Origin: JBOGIG01 sp050742455
GTDB taxonomy: Bacteria; Actinomycetota; Acidimicrobiia; Acidimicrobiales; JBOGIG01
Direction: 5' to 3'
NCBI GenBank assembly: GCA_050742455.1
Contig: JBOGIG010000077.1
Coordinates: 1-40,150 of the forward strand
DNA: 40,150 nt
This document shows, piece after piece, positions 8,081 through 15,943 of the stretch. Each line of letters opens with the position of its first letter. Position 1 is the first letter of the stretch. The notes under the pieces were generated by a model. That model was not told the DNA's origin and did no database searches. It worked only from the letters and a program-made list of their open reading frames with translations. A program made the translations under genes and the position numbers.

Positions 8081-9802
8081 CTAGGGGGTGGCGCGGTCTT
8101 GGACTGCTCCCGGAGGACCGGGCCGAAGCGGGCGGGGCCGGAGCGGCCGTTGGCGCTGATCCACGCCAGCGGCGTCGGGCGGGTCGAATCCGGAGGCATG
8201 TATCGCTTGAGGCCGTCGCGTTCCGATTTGCCCCACCAAACGCGGTCGGCCGGGCCGATCGGCCCAACCGGTCTGTCGGAATCCGTTCGAGGACCCGGTT
8301 CCCATCTCTGCCCGCATGGTGGTGCCCGACCCAGTCGGGCTGGGTGGTGAATTGGACGGAAGGGGAGTGAGGGGCCTCGGCCTGAGGGGACGGGGCCTGC
8401 GTTCGTTGACGGGATCGGGATCGGGAACTGGGCGGGAGCCGTAATGGTTTGTGGCAGCACGTGACGGCGCCCGGATCGCACTCTGATTGAGCGTGCGGGC
8501 GGGAGGCACCGACCTTTCCAGCGTGGTGCGTGTTTGTGTCGGGATCGGCCCGTTCGGCCGGTTCGCCCGGGGGGTGCTTCTGGCTGTCGCCTTGACCGAT
8601 TTCGCCGGCGCCACCGATCGCGTCGGCGCCACCGATCGCGTCGCCGGCGCCGCCCTCTTGGTTCTTGTTGCCTTCGCTGGGATCATGCGAGCCGTTGGTG
8701 TCCGAACCATCTTTCGATTGGCAGGCGAACGCTGAGGCTGCTTCTTGGCCACTGCGGCCTTCTTGGCCACTGCGGCCCTTTGTGCTGCCGCTTTTTTGGC
8801 TGTTGCTCTTTTTGCGAGCAAGACCTTCTTATCCGCTGCCGGTCGCTTGGAGGCCGCTGCAGCTTTTGGCGCTGTCCCAGGCCTCCTGGCCTTTTGCGTC
8901 GCCAGTGCGTCACCGGCGCTCCGGTCGGCCGACCCCGCGGCAGTTCTTCTCGGGCTCGAGCCTGCCGCCCGTCGAGCAGTTCTCTTGGGTGACTCAAGTG
9001 TCCGGTCTGCACCGGTCCGGTCTCCGATATCAATGGATTTGGGAGCAGTCGCCGGAGCCGCAGAGACAAGATCCTGGTGCCCGAAATGCGGTCCCGATGT
9101 CCCGGAGCGTCGAGCTGGCTTTCCGTCGGAGTAGGCGAGATCGGAGGCCAGAGCGTTGCGTGCCCACAGTTCACGAGTGGACGTGTCGAACTGCCAGGTG
9201 GCCGATTGGAGCCGCCTTCGGTAGTGGAAGGTGAACGTCAGGGACCAGTTATTGCCGTCGAGGAAGCCGACTCGCCAAGCGCCCATGAAGGCCGCCTCGG
9301 AGGGATAGATCGCCCGCAGGGCGAGGTTCGACAACATGGACTGGCGAACCGGCATGGACGACGGGCCCAGTCTCGGTTTGCTGAACGTTGTGGCCAGGGC
9401 CCGCTTGACTATCAGCGTTTGCTCTGCCAGCACCGGTTGAGCAAAACGCTCGATCCATTCCTGGTCCACTTCGGCAATGGCTGCTACTTCGACCACGGTA
9501 AGACCCGACCTCAGCCGGGCTTGGATCTCTCGGGGCGACAGCATGCTGCCCCGCCCGCTGGACCGGCCGGGTGGAGCCGGCCGGGCGACGGAGTCCTCCG
9601 TACCTATTTCTGGATCAAATTCAGACTCGCGGATGTCTTGGTCGGCCACATTGCGCCCTCGCCACTGGCGCGACTCTTCGATTGCACCCAGGAGGTCCGC
9701 ATCGACATCCACCAGGAAGTTCCCCGACTCGGAGCCCTGGCTGGTGCTGAAGATCAGAGCCTCCAGATCGGTTGTGAAACCAACCAAGTGAAGCTTCTTC
9801 AT
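8081..9802 (-). CDS. sepH: SepH-like septation protein (DUF3071) with long basic tail
   Basis: The N-terminus MKKLHLVGFTTDLEALIFST, the acidic linker and the helix-turn-helix region LSPREIQARLRSGLTVVEVA match SepH, the actinobacterial protein that stimulates FtsZ assembly at the division site. The conserved DUF3071 region covers about residues 1-230 (LRAIYPSEAAFMGAWRVGFLDG, TREL WARNALAS region). The remaining ~340 residues are low complexity and very rich in Lys, Ala, Arg and Pro, with AKKAAAQRAAVAKK-type histone-H1-like repeats and short direct repeats near 8610-8650. ATG 9802 is chosen over the upstream in-frame start at 9859 because homologs begin at MKKL and a GGGGGCG site precedes it. 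The tail is longer than usual, about 573 residues in total. Strong actinobacterial marker. Confidence 0.87.
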   Translation of the reverse strand: MKKLHLVGFTTDLEALIFSTSQGSESGNFLVDVDADLLGAIEESRQWRGRNVADQDIRESEFDPEIGTEDSVARPAPPGRSSGRGSMLSPREIQARLRSGLTVVEVAAIAEVDQEWIERFAQPVLAEQTLIVKRALATTFSKPRLGPSSMPVRQSMLSNLALRAIYPSEAAFMGAWRVGFLDGNNWSLTFTFHYRRRLQSATWQFDTSTRELWARNALASDLAYSDGKPARRSGTSGPHFGHQDLVSAAPATAPKSIDIGDRTGADRTLESPKRTARRAAGSSPRRTAAGSADRSAGDALATQKARRPGTAPKAAAASKRPAADKKVLLAKRATAKKAAAQRAAVAKKAAVAKKQPQRSPANRKMVRTPTARMIPAKATRTKRAAPATRSVAPTRSVAPAKSVKATARSTPRANRPNGPIPTQTRTTLERSVPPARTLNQSAIRAPSRAATNHYGSRPVPDPDPVNERRPRPLRPRPLTPLPSNSPPSPTGSGTTMRAEMGTGSSNGFRQTGWADRPGRPRLVGQIGTRRPQAIHASGFDPPDAAGVDQRQRPLRPRPLRPGPPGAVQDRATP

Positions 9803-9993
9803 TGTCGCCCCCGGCGAACCGGCCCGGCCATCGGACCACTTGAGTTCGGACCGTATCATCCTCGCAGGCCCCAGGCGCGGTTGGCCCGGTCATGAGCGAT
9901 TTGGGGACCGGCTGAGGTTGGGGTGGGGTCTGATGGAGTCGGACTGGCGTGGGAGTGCTCATTGGTGTCTCGGATGGCCTGGCGGTGGTGGCC
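9803..9993. other. Gap between sepH and glpK
   Basis: These 190 bases lie downstream of glpK and upstream of sepH, both on the minus strand. I see no convincing gene, terminator hairpin or consensus promoter, although the sepH promoter should be here. Confidence 0.4.
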
Positions 9994-11571
9994 TCAGGGA
10001 CCGCTTGATCGGGCCCAACCTTTCGCCGCCTGGATGGCTCGCAGCCAGCCCTGGTGAAGCTTATCGGCCGCCCCGGCCCCATCATCGGGGTGAAATGCCG
10101 CGTCCTGATGCCACAGGGTGGAGATCTCGGACTGGTTGGACCACATGCCCACGGCCAGGCCGGCCAGGTACGCGGCTCCCAGGGCCGTGGTTTCGGGAAC
10201 GGTTGGCCTGGCTACGACGACGTTGAGTTGGTCGGCCTGGAACTGGAGCATGAAGTCCGAGGCACTGGCCCCGCCGTCGACCCGAAGGTTCCGCACGGGC
10301 CGGCCGGTGGCCCGAGTCATGGCCTCCACGACATCCCGGGTTTGAAAGGCCATCGACTCGAGGGCGGCCCGAGCCAGTTGTGCCCGTCCGACACCTGGCG
10401 ACAGGCCCACGATTGCCCCGCGGGCCCATGGGTCCCACCATGGGCTTCCCAGCCCGGAAAAGGCCGGTACCAGATAGGCGCCGCCGTTGGATCCTGCCGA
10501 TCTGGCCAGTGCGTTGACGTCGGCGGCCGAATCGATGATTTCCAGGCCATCCCTCAACCACTGCACGGTGGCCCCGGTGGAGAAAATCGAGCCTTCGAGG
10601 GCATAGGCCAGGCTTCCCCTTTCACCTCCTTGGGGGGGAACGCCCCCTCCGGCCACTTCCAGGGCTGGATTACCTCCTGGCGAGTTTCCCAGGTCCCAAG
10701 CCACGCTGGTCAATAGCCCATCGGCCGGATCGGGACATTCGGATCCCACGTTCATCAATACGAAACTGCCCGTGCCGTAGGTGTTCTTGGTCATGCCGGG
10801 CTCAAAGCAGGCTTGGCCGAACAGGGCTGCCGCCTGGTCGCCAACCATTGCTGCCACCGGGATGCCAGCAGGCACCGAGCCCAATCCCGAGACGGTCTCA
10901 CCCACACGGGCGCTTGTCGGTGTGACGGTGGGCAACAGCTCAATGGGTATCGAGAACAACGAACACAAATCTTCGGACCAGCACCGGGACCGGATGTCGA
11001 ACAGCATGGTTCTGGAGGCATTGGAGGGATCCGTTACATGGGCACCCCCGGTCAGGTTCCACGCCACCCAGGAGTCGACGGTCCCGAATGCCAGGCCGGC
11101 GCTGACCTCGACGCCTCCCTCACCCAACAGCCACTCCAGCTTGGTCGCGGAAAAGTAGGGGTCGGGCACGAGTCCAGTGATTGATCGCACCAGATCGAAG
11201 TGCCCCATTTCTAGCAATTCCTCACACCTTGCCGCCGTACGGCGGTCCTGCCACACGATGGCGTTGTGAAGTGGCAGCCCGCTGGACCGGTCCCACACCA
11301 CGGTGGTCTCCCGTTGATTGGTGATGCCGATGGCGGCGATGGCACGACCCTCGGCGCCCAGATGGTCGGCAACGGAGGAAAGGGTGGTCAGGCAGCGTTG
11401 CCATATTTCGCCAGGGTCGTGCTCCACCCAGCCTGGACGGGGAAAGATTTGGTTCACTTCCTGGTAGGCAGAGGCCACGGGTCGGCCCGACTCGTCGATG
11501 GCCAGGGCCTTCACTCCGGTAGTTCCGGCATCGATGGCCACCACGACTCCCACGGGCAGGCAAGATATCAA
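9994..11571 (-). CDS. glpK: Glycerol kinase
   Basis: An FGGY-family kinase that phosphorylates glycerol to glycerol 3-phosphate in the cytoplasm. Motifs in order: phosphate-1 loop VVAIDAGTTGVKAL, IGITNQRETTVVWDRSSG, IVWQDRR, DPSNASRTMLFDI, MVGDQAAALFGQ, KNTYGTGSFVLMNVG, YALEGSIF, PAFSGLGSPWWDPWARGAIVGL and LRVDGGASASDFMLQFQAD, all diagnostic of GlpK. Against the family pattern, a Gly/Pro-rich insertion of about 20-25 residues sits between AWDL and LAYALEG (about residues 294-320, bases 10612-10692). The start is uncertain: TTG 11571, or GTG 11553 which gives MGVVVAIDAG. No glycerol transporter or GlpD is adjacent. It is divergent from nrdJ. Confidence 0.93.
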   Translation of the reverse strand: MISCLPVGVVVAIDAGTTGVKALAIDESGRPVASAYQEVNQIFPRPGWVEHDPGEIWQRCLTTLSSVADHLGAEGRAIAAIGITNQRETTVVWDRSSGLPLHNAIVWQDRRTAARCEELLEMGHFDLVRSITGLVPDPYFSATKLEWLLGEGGVEVSAGLAFGTVDSWVAWNLTGGAHVTDPSNASRTMLFDIRSRCWSEDLCSLFSIPIELLPTVTPTSARVGETVSGLGSVPAGIPVAAMVGDQAAALFGQACFEPGMTKNTYGTGSFVLMNVGSECPDPADGLLTSVAWDLGNSPGGNPALEVAGGGVPPQGGERGSLAYALEGSIFSTGATVQWLRDGLEIIDSAADVNALARSAGSNGGAYLVPAFSGLGSPWWDPWARGAIVGLSPGVGRAQLARAALESMAFQTRDVVEAMTRATGRPVRNLRVDGGASASDFMLQFQADQLNVVVARPTVPETTALGAAYLAGLAVGMWSNQSEISTLWHQDAAFHPDDGAGAADKLHQGWLRAIQAAKGWARSSGP

Positions 11572-11663
11572 TTCCCGACTGCGAACCTTCGCGAACGGGT
11601 CCTGACCAGGAGATTTCCAGTACCGTCATCGTTGACACCAGATAACTACGGTGGTGTAATTAA

Positions 11664-11710
11664 ACGCACTATCTTGTGATCGCAGGGATTGACACCACAA
11701 CATCATGTGG
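11664..11710. promoter_or_regulatory. Tandem NrdR-box-like sites upstream of nrdJ
   Basis: Two 16-mers, at 11664-11679 and 11695-11710, match the published NrdR box pattern (acaCwAtATaTwGtgt) at 12 and 11 of 16 positions by my count. They are separated by a 15-bp linker, the spacing expected for side-by-side NrdR binding. The second is part of a perfect palindrome with arms ACCACA and TGTGGT (11694-11711). They lie about 100 bp before the nrdJ start in the 240-bp gap shared with divergent glpK. No cobalamin riboswitch-like structure is apparent there. Confidence 0.62.
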
Positions 11711-11811
11711 TAAGAACGTCAGAGACGGTCGACTGAACAGGTCAACCTACCGGACGACAACTTCAACTTCGGACACCAAGGGCAGCTCATTCAGGAGGGA
11801 CACTCAATCTC

Positions 11812-14640
11812 ATGGCAATGACTCCACAGCGCAGCGGTATTGGCCTACGCCGCCACTTCACAACCCCGGGGATCGACCCCTACGACGAGGTGACCTGGGA
11901 GCGCCGGGACGCCCGGATTACCAACTTCCGCGACGCTTCGGTGGCATTCGAGCAGTGCGACGTCGAAGTTCCGTCCACCTGGAGCGTGAACGCAACCAAC
12001 ATATTGAGCCAGAAATACTTCCGGGGCACTCTGGGGACCCCCGAGCGGGAATGGTCGTTGCGTCAAGTGGCCGACCGGGTGGCCGACACAATTACCGCCT
12101 GGGGCAACAAGGACGGCTATTTCGAAGACGAGGAAGAGGCCGAGGCCTTCCGGGCGGAGCTCAAGCACCTGGTCATCACCCAAAAGGCGGCCTTCAACTC
12201 ACCGGTGTGGTTCAACATCGGAGTAAAGGGCGTACCCCAGCAGGCATCGGCCTGTTTTATCTTGGCCGTGGACGACACTATGGCCTCCATCCTCAATTGG
12301 TACGTGGAGGAAGGCACCATCTTCAAGGGAGGCTCAGGAGCCGGGGTCAACCTGTCCAAGATCCGGTCGTCGCGCGAACTGCTCCAGGGGGGTGGAACGG
12401 CCTCAGGCCCGGTGAGCTTCATGCGGGGGGCCGATGCATCGGCCGGCACCATCAAGTCGGGGGGCAAGACCCGTCGGGCGGCCAAGATGGTCATTCTCAA
12501 CGCCGATCATCCCGACATCACTGACTTCATCTGGTGCAAGGCCATTGAGGAACGCAAGGCTCGGGCCCTGGCCGACGCCGGCTTCGACATGGATCTGGAC
12601 GGGCGGGACAGCCACTCTATCCAGTACCAGAACGCCAACAACTCGGTGCGCCTGACCGATGGTTTCATGCAGGCCGTATTGGACGACTCCGACTGGAACC
12701 TGCGGGCCGTGACTGACGGGTCAATAGTCGAAACGGTCAAGGCCCGGGATCTGTTCCGCCAGATCTCCAAGGCGGCCTGGGAGTGTGCCGATCCCGGCCT
12801 GCAGTTCGACACCACCATCAACGCCTGGCACACGGCGCCCAACACCGGGCGGATCAATGGCAGTAATCCGTGCAGCGAGTACGTCCATCTGGACAACTCG
12901 GCTTGCAACCTTTCGTCGATGAACCTTCTGGCCTTCATGGACGAGATGGGAAATTTCGACGTGGCCGGATTCAAGGCCGGGGTCGAGGTCATGTTCACCG
13001 CCCAGGAGATCCTCGTGGGCAACGCCGACTACCCCACGGACAAGATTGCGGAGAACTCGCGCAGATTTCGCGAGCTGGGCATCGGCTACGCCAACTTGGG
13101 AGCACTGCTCATGGCCGAGGGTCTCCCCTATGATTCCGATCAGGGACGGGCCTGGGCGGCGGCCATTACCGCCCTGCTCACTGGTCATTCCTACGTGACC
13201 TCGGCTCGCACTGCTGCCCGTATGGGCCCGTTTGCCGGCTTTCACGAGAACTCCGAGGCCATGATCAACGTGTTGCGCATGCACAGGGAGAAGGTGGCCT
13301 CCATCGACGAGGAGCTGGTTCCTACCGCCTTGTTGGACGCGGCACAGGAGGCCTGGGAGCTGGCCGTCGAGATGGGAGAGCAGTACGGGGTGCGCAATTC
13401 CCAGGCCAGCGTGCTGGCCCCTACTGGCACCATCGGACTGCTCATGGACTGCGACACCACCGGGGTCGAGCCCGACTTGAGCCTGGTCAAGACCAAGAAG
13501 CTGGTGGGCGGGGGGACGATGTCGATTGTCAATCAGACGGTGCCCAGGGCCCTGCGCAAGCTGGGCTATACCGACGAGCAGGGAATCGAGATCGTGGCTT
13601 ACATCGACGAGCACAAGTCGATCGTGGGCGCCCCCCATCTGTCGTCGGAGCATCTAGCCGTATTTGCCTGCTCCATGGGGGACAACACCATCCATTACCG
13701 GGGTCACGTGCGCATGATGGGCGCGGTGCAGCCGTTTATTTCCGGAGCCATCTCCAAGACGGTGAACATGCCCGAAGACGCCACCATCGAAGAAGTGGAG
13801 CAGCTTCACATCGAAGCTTGGCAGCTGGGAATCAAGGCAGTGGCCATCTACCGGGACAACTGCAAGGTCGGACAGCCCTTGTCCACCACCAAAAAGGCCG
13901 GGGCCGGCTTCGATCTGGCTCCCGAGTCCCACGACGCCGACCTGGCGGCCAAGGTTGCCAAGCTGGAGGATGCCCTGGCCCATCAGACCACGGTTGTGGT
14001 CAAGCAGCCGGTCAGGGAGCGCCTGGCTCGAAGGCGGCGGTCCTCCACGTTCAAGTTCCGGGTGGCGGACTGCGAGGGCTACGTGACGGTAGGGGAGTAC
14101 GAGGATGGTCGCCCCGGTGAAGTGTTCATGCAGGTGTCCAAGCAGGGTTCCACCCTGGCCGGGATCATGGACGCCTTTGCGGTGGCCGTGAGTCTCGGTC
14201 TCCAGCACGGCGTGCCCCTGGCCACCTTCGTGCGCAAGTACACCAACATGCGCTTTGAGCCTGCGGGCATGACCGACGATCCGGATCTTCGTATCGCGGT
14301 CAGCCTGGTGGACTACATATTTCGCAGGTTGGCCGTGGACTACATGAGCGTGGCCGACCGGCTCGAGCTGGGCATTCAGACCACCGAGGAGCGGCTCCAG
14401 CCCACCCTGCCCGGGGTGGAGGAGAACACCACGCCCATGGGCCGCCTGGAGGAGACCCCCATTGAGTTGGCGGAGCGGGGCTACCCTGGCTCCGAATCAG
14501 GAACCGGTGCTGACGGCGGGCTCATTGTCAGGTCCCAGGCCAAGGACGCCCCCTATTGCTATCAGTGCGGCAACGCCATGCAGCGCGCCGGGTCGTGCTA
14601 CGTCTGCCCTAGTTGCGGGACCACTTCGGGTTGTTCTTGA
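11812..14640 (+). CDS. nrdJ: Adenosylcobalamin-dependent (class II) ribonucleoside-diphosphate reductase
   Basis: This 942-residue enzyme makes deoxyribonucleotides using coenzyme B12, so it works with or without oxygen. Motifs: substrate loop FKGGSGAGVNLSKIRSS (about 171-187), NPCSEY (352-357) with the following ACNLSSMNL, APTGTIGLLMDCDTTGVEPD (about 541-560), a TSCPD-type region (MDAFAVAVSLGLQHGV) and a C-terminal Cys cluster CYQCGNAMQRAGSCYVCPSCG that resembles a zinc ribbon. The length is typical of NrdJ. An AGGAGGG site lies upstream of ATG 11812, with rather long spacing (about 12 nt). NrdR-box-like sites in the gap suggest dNTP-responsive repression. No class I or III reductase gene is in the window. 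Confidence 0.95.
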   Translation: MAMTPQRSGIGLRRHFTTPGIDPYDEVTWERRDARITNFRDASVAFEQCDVEVPSTWSVNATNILSQKYFRGTLGTPEREWSLRQVADRVADTITAWGNKDGYFEDEEEAEAFRAELKHLVITQKAAFNSPVWFNIGVKGVPQQASACFILAVDDTMASILNWYVEEGTIFKGGSGAGVNLSKIRSSRELLQGGGTASGPVSFMRGADASAGTIKSGGKTRRAAKMVILNADHPDITDFIWCKAIEERKARALADAGFDMDLDGRDSHSIQYQNANNSVRLTDGFMQAVLDDSDWNLRAVTDGSIVETVKARDLFRQISKAAWECADPGLQFDTTINAWHTAPNTGRINGSNPCSEYVHLDNSACNLSSMNLLAFMDEMGNFDVAGFKAGVEVMFTAQEILVGNADYPTDKIAENSRRFRELGIGYANLGALLMAEGLPYDSDQGRAWAAAITALLTGHSYVTSARTAARMGPFAGFHENSEAMINVLRMHREKVASIDEELVPTALLDAAQEAWELAVEMGEQYGVRNSQASVLAPTGTIGLLMDCDTTGVEPDLSLVKTKKLVGGGTMSIVNQTVPRALRKLGYTDEQGIEIVAYIDEHKSIVGAPHLSSEHLAVFACSMGDNTIHYRGHVRMMGAVQPFISGAISKTVNMPEDATIEEVEQLHIEAWQLGIKAVAIYRDNCKVGQPLSTTKKAGAGFDLAPESHDADLAAKVAKLEDALAHQTTVVVKQPVRERLARRRRSSTFKFRVADCEGYVTVGEYEDGRPGEVFMQVSKQGSTLAGIMDAFAVAVSLGLQHGVPLATFVRKYTNMRFEPAGMTDDPDLRIAVSLVDYIFRRLAVDYMSVADRLELGIQTTEERLQPTLPGVEENTTPMGRLEETPIELAERGYPGSESGTGADGGLIVRSQAKDAPYCYQCGNAMQRAGSCYVCPSCGTTSGCS

Positions 14641-14704
14641 GGGGGAGAACTGCTCAAGGTTTATGACCCCACTGTCCGAAGGAATAAGGGACAAAGGGGA
14701 ACCT

Positions 14705-15007
14705 ATGGGACCTTCGGGCAGGACAATGGCAACCACTTCAATTCAAGAGCCGGAGGCATCGAGGCGAGCAGCTCGGTGTCAAACCTTGCGTCGCCAACGG
14801 GTTGGCGGCGCGGCTCAAGGGGAGGTCGATGCGGCCTGGCTGAGTTCTCATGAAGGTATGCGCATCGCTGTGGAGACGCTGCGGGGTCACCTCACCGGTC
14901 GGCTCATTAGCTGGGCCGGGCGCTCTTCCACCCTTTGGATCCTGACCGATACCGACGAGGACGTAATCATCAATCGAGACGAAATCATTCAAGCCGAAGT
15001 GGCCTGA
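14705..15007 (+). CDS. Small protein of unknown function with possible Sm/SH3-like C-terminal half
   Basis: A 100-residue protein starting at ATG 14705, chosen because AAAGGGGA precedes it at good spacing; longer versions of the frame run back into nrdJ. The first 50 residues are basic and unconserved-looking. The second half, from GMRIAVETLRGHLTGRL through SWAGRSSTLWILTDTDEDVI to INRDEIIQAEVA, alternates like five short beta strands with G..TGRLI and a final strand ending in a promoter-like 'DEI' turn. This resembles Sm-like or SH3-like barrels, but I cannot name a family. It follows nrdJ by 64 bp on the same strand and converges with the STAS gene 17 bp away. Confidence 0.6.
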   Translation: MGPSGRTMATTSIQEPEASRRAARCQTLRRQRVGGAAQGEVDAAWLSSHEGMRIAVETLRGHLTGRLISWAGRSSTLWILTDTDEDVIINRDEIIQAEVA

Positions 15008-15024
15008 TCCACCCTCCGTCGGGC

Positions 15025-15396
15025 TCAGGTCTGGTCACCCTCGGAGCCGGGTTCGAAGGCGGCCATAGCCGACTCCACGCTGGGGTAGATGGTCAGCAGG
15101 TCACTCAAGCCGGTCAGATTGAAAACCTTGAGCAGCGGGGCCCGGCTGCAGACAACGCTCAGCTCGCCCCCTCCGGCACGGGACCGTTTGAGTCCGCTGA
15201 CCAGAACTCCCAGACCCGTCGAGTCCATGAATCCCACTTCTTCCAGATCGACGATCACCGAGCTGTGTCCCGAGGCGTCGAGTATCAAAAGCTCGTCTCG
15301 TAGCTGAGGCGCGGTGGCGACATCGATCTCGCCCTGCACGCTTACGATTGGCGTCGTGTCCAGCCCAGTCACTGCCAACTTGAGTTCCACAGGCAC
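15025..15396 (-). CDS. Anti-sigma factor antagonist (STAS domain)
   Basis: A SpoIIAA/RsbV-like protein of about 123 residues. The core VSVQGEIDVATAPQLRDELL, VIVDLEEVGFMDSTGLGVLV and ELSVVCSRAPLLKVFNLTGL is the standard STAS fold, and the Ser of the MDSTG motif is the usual phosphorylation site for an RsbW-type kinase. It would release a sigma factor by binding the kinase when unphosphorylated. I chose GTG 15396 (MPVELKLAV), six bases after AAGGGGGG. GTGs at 15399 and 15390 are alternatives, and the longer open frame overlaps csbD on the other strand. A matching kinase-like gene lies 2.7 kb away at 18047, so they may be partners, which is inference. Confidence 0.88.
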   Translation of the reverse strand: MPVELKLAVTGLDTTPIVSVQGEIDVATAPQLRDELLILDASGHSSVIVDLEEVGFMDSTGLGVLVSGLKRSRAGGGELSVVCSRAPLLKVFNLTGLSDLLTIYPSVESAMAAFEPGSEGDQT

Positions 15397-15449
15397 CACA
15401 GGCCCCCCTTCGTCCCGCCACCCACGAGGTCTCCGAAATGCTAGCCCGA

Positions 15450-15475
15450 GTTTGCCCACCCTGACTTCCGGGTAC
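15450..15475 (+). promoter_or_regulatory. SigB/SigF-type stress promoter of csbD
   Basis: GTTT (15450-15453), a 16-bp spacer, and GGGTAC (15470-15475) match the actinobacterial SigF/SigB promoter pattern GTTT-N15-17-GGGTAY. The csbD ATG starts only 9 nt after the -10 element, so the transcript would be leaderless or nearly so. CsbD is a known member of SigB regulons. Confidence 0.65.
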
Positions 15476-15484
15476 TGATCAGCC

Positions 15485-15658
15485 ATGACCAATACGGACA
15501 AGCTCAAGGGCAAGGCCAAAGAAGCGGCAGGGGACTTGACTGGCGATAGCGCGCTCAAGCGTGAGGGCAAGGTCGACCGGGCCATCGGCTCGGTGAGAGA
15601 CGCGGTGGACAAGGCCGGAGACAAGGTCAAGGACGCCGTGCGGGATCGCAGGCGTTAG
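15485..15658 (+). CDS. csbD: CsbD family stress protein
   Basis: A 57-residue, highly charged protein: MTNTDKLKGKAKEAAGDLTG at the start, then KREGKVDRAIGSVRDAVDKA and a basic end. The KGKxKEAxGxLTGD pattern is the CsbD signature. CsbD proteins are abundant small helical proteins of the general stress response with unknown molecular function. ATG 15485 directly follows a stress-type promoter. It is divergent from the STAS regulator 88 bp away. Confidence 0.87.
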   Translation: MTNTDKLKGKAKEAAGDLTGDSALKREGKVDRAIGSVRDAVDKAGDKVKDAVRDRRR

Positions 15659-15731
15659 TACCACCTACCCCGCAGTAGGGCAAAATAGCTGCTGCTGCTG
15701 CGAAGGGGTTCAATTGGTAAAGTGGCCCACC

Positions 15732-15928
15732 ATGGATGCGGAGGACGAGCGGTTTGTGGCCGAGATGATGGTGCTTCCAAGATGACGCTGGTCACAGAAC
15801 GAGTGTGCCATCGCTTGAGGGAGGAGGAAGGCGAGTTCCTTCCTCATGTGGCCAAGGGTCTGGTTGACGAGGGGCTCAAGGCTCTAGGAGACCGGGTCGC
15901 CGGTACTGCCTCGTCGGCCAGGCATTAG
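15732..15928 (+). pseudogene. Frameshifted C-terminal remnant of a hemerythrin (HHE) domain protein
   Basis: Two overlapping frames together resemble the end of an HHE-domain protein. The first, from ATG 15732, gives MDAEDERFVAEMMVL and then stops. The other frame continues TERVCHRLREEEGEFLPHVA and KGLVDEGLKALGDRVAGTA to the stop at 15926. The pattern D..F.A...VL..V.H...EEE.E..P fits the last two helices of hemerythrin-like proteins. The join carries an imperfect duplication (ATGATGGTGCTT / AGATGACGCTGGT). The N-terminal helices, with most metal ligands, are absent upstream. A functional 68-residue protein from a start at 15722 is possible but less likely. It lies between csbD and ku. Confidence 0.5.
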
Positions 15929-15943
15929 AGACGGAGACCCTGA

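Noticed and set aside
9077..9895. 272-codon plus-strand frame opposite sepH
   Set aside because: SepH has recognisable conserved segments on the minus strand; this frame has none.
11571..11812. Cobalamin riboswitch upstream of the B12-dependent nrdJ
   Set aside because: The gap is short and I find no B12-box-like sequence or multi-helix layout; NrdR-like sites explain it better.
12721..13653. 310-codon minus-strand frame within nrdJ
   Set aside because: It is the antisense of a strongly conserved nrdJ region and resembles no family.
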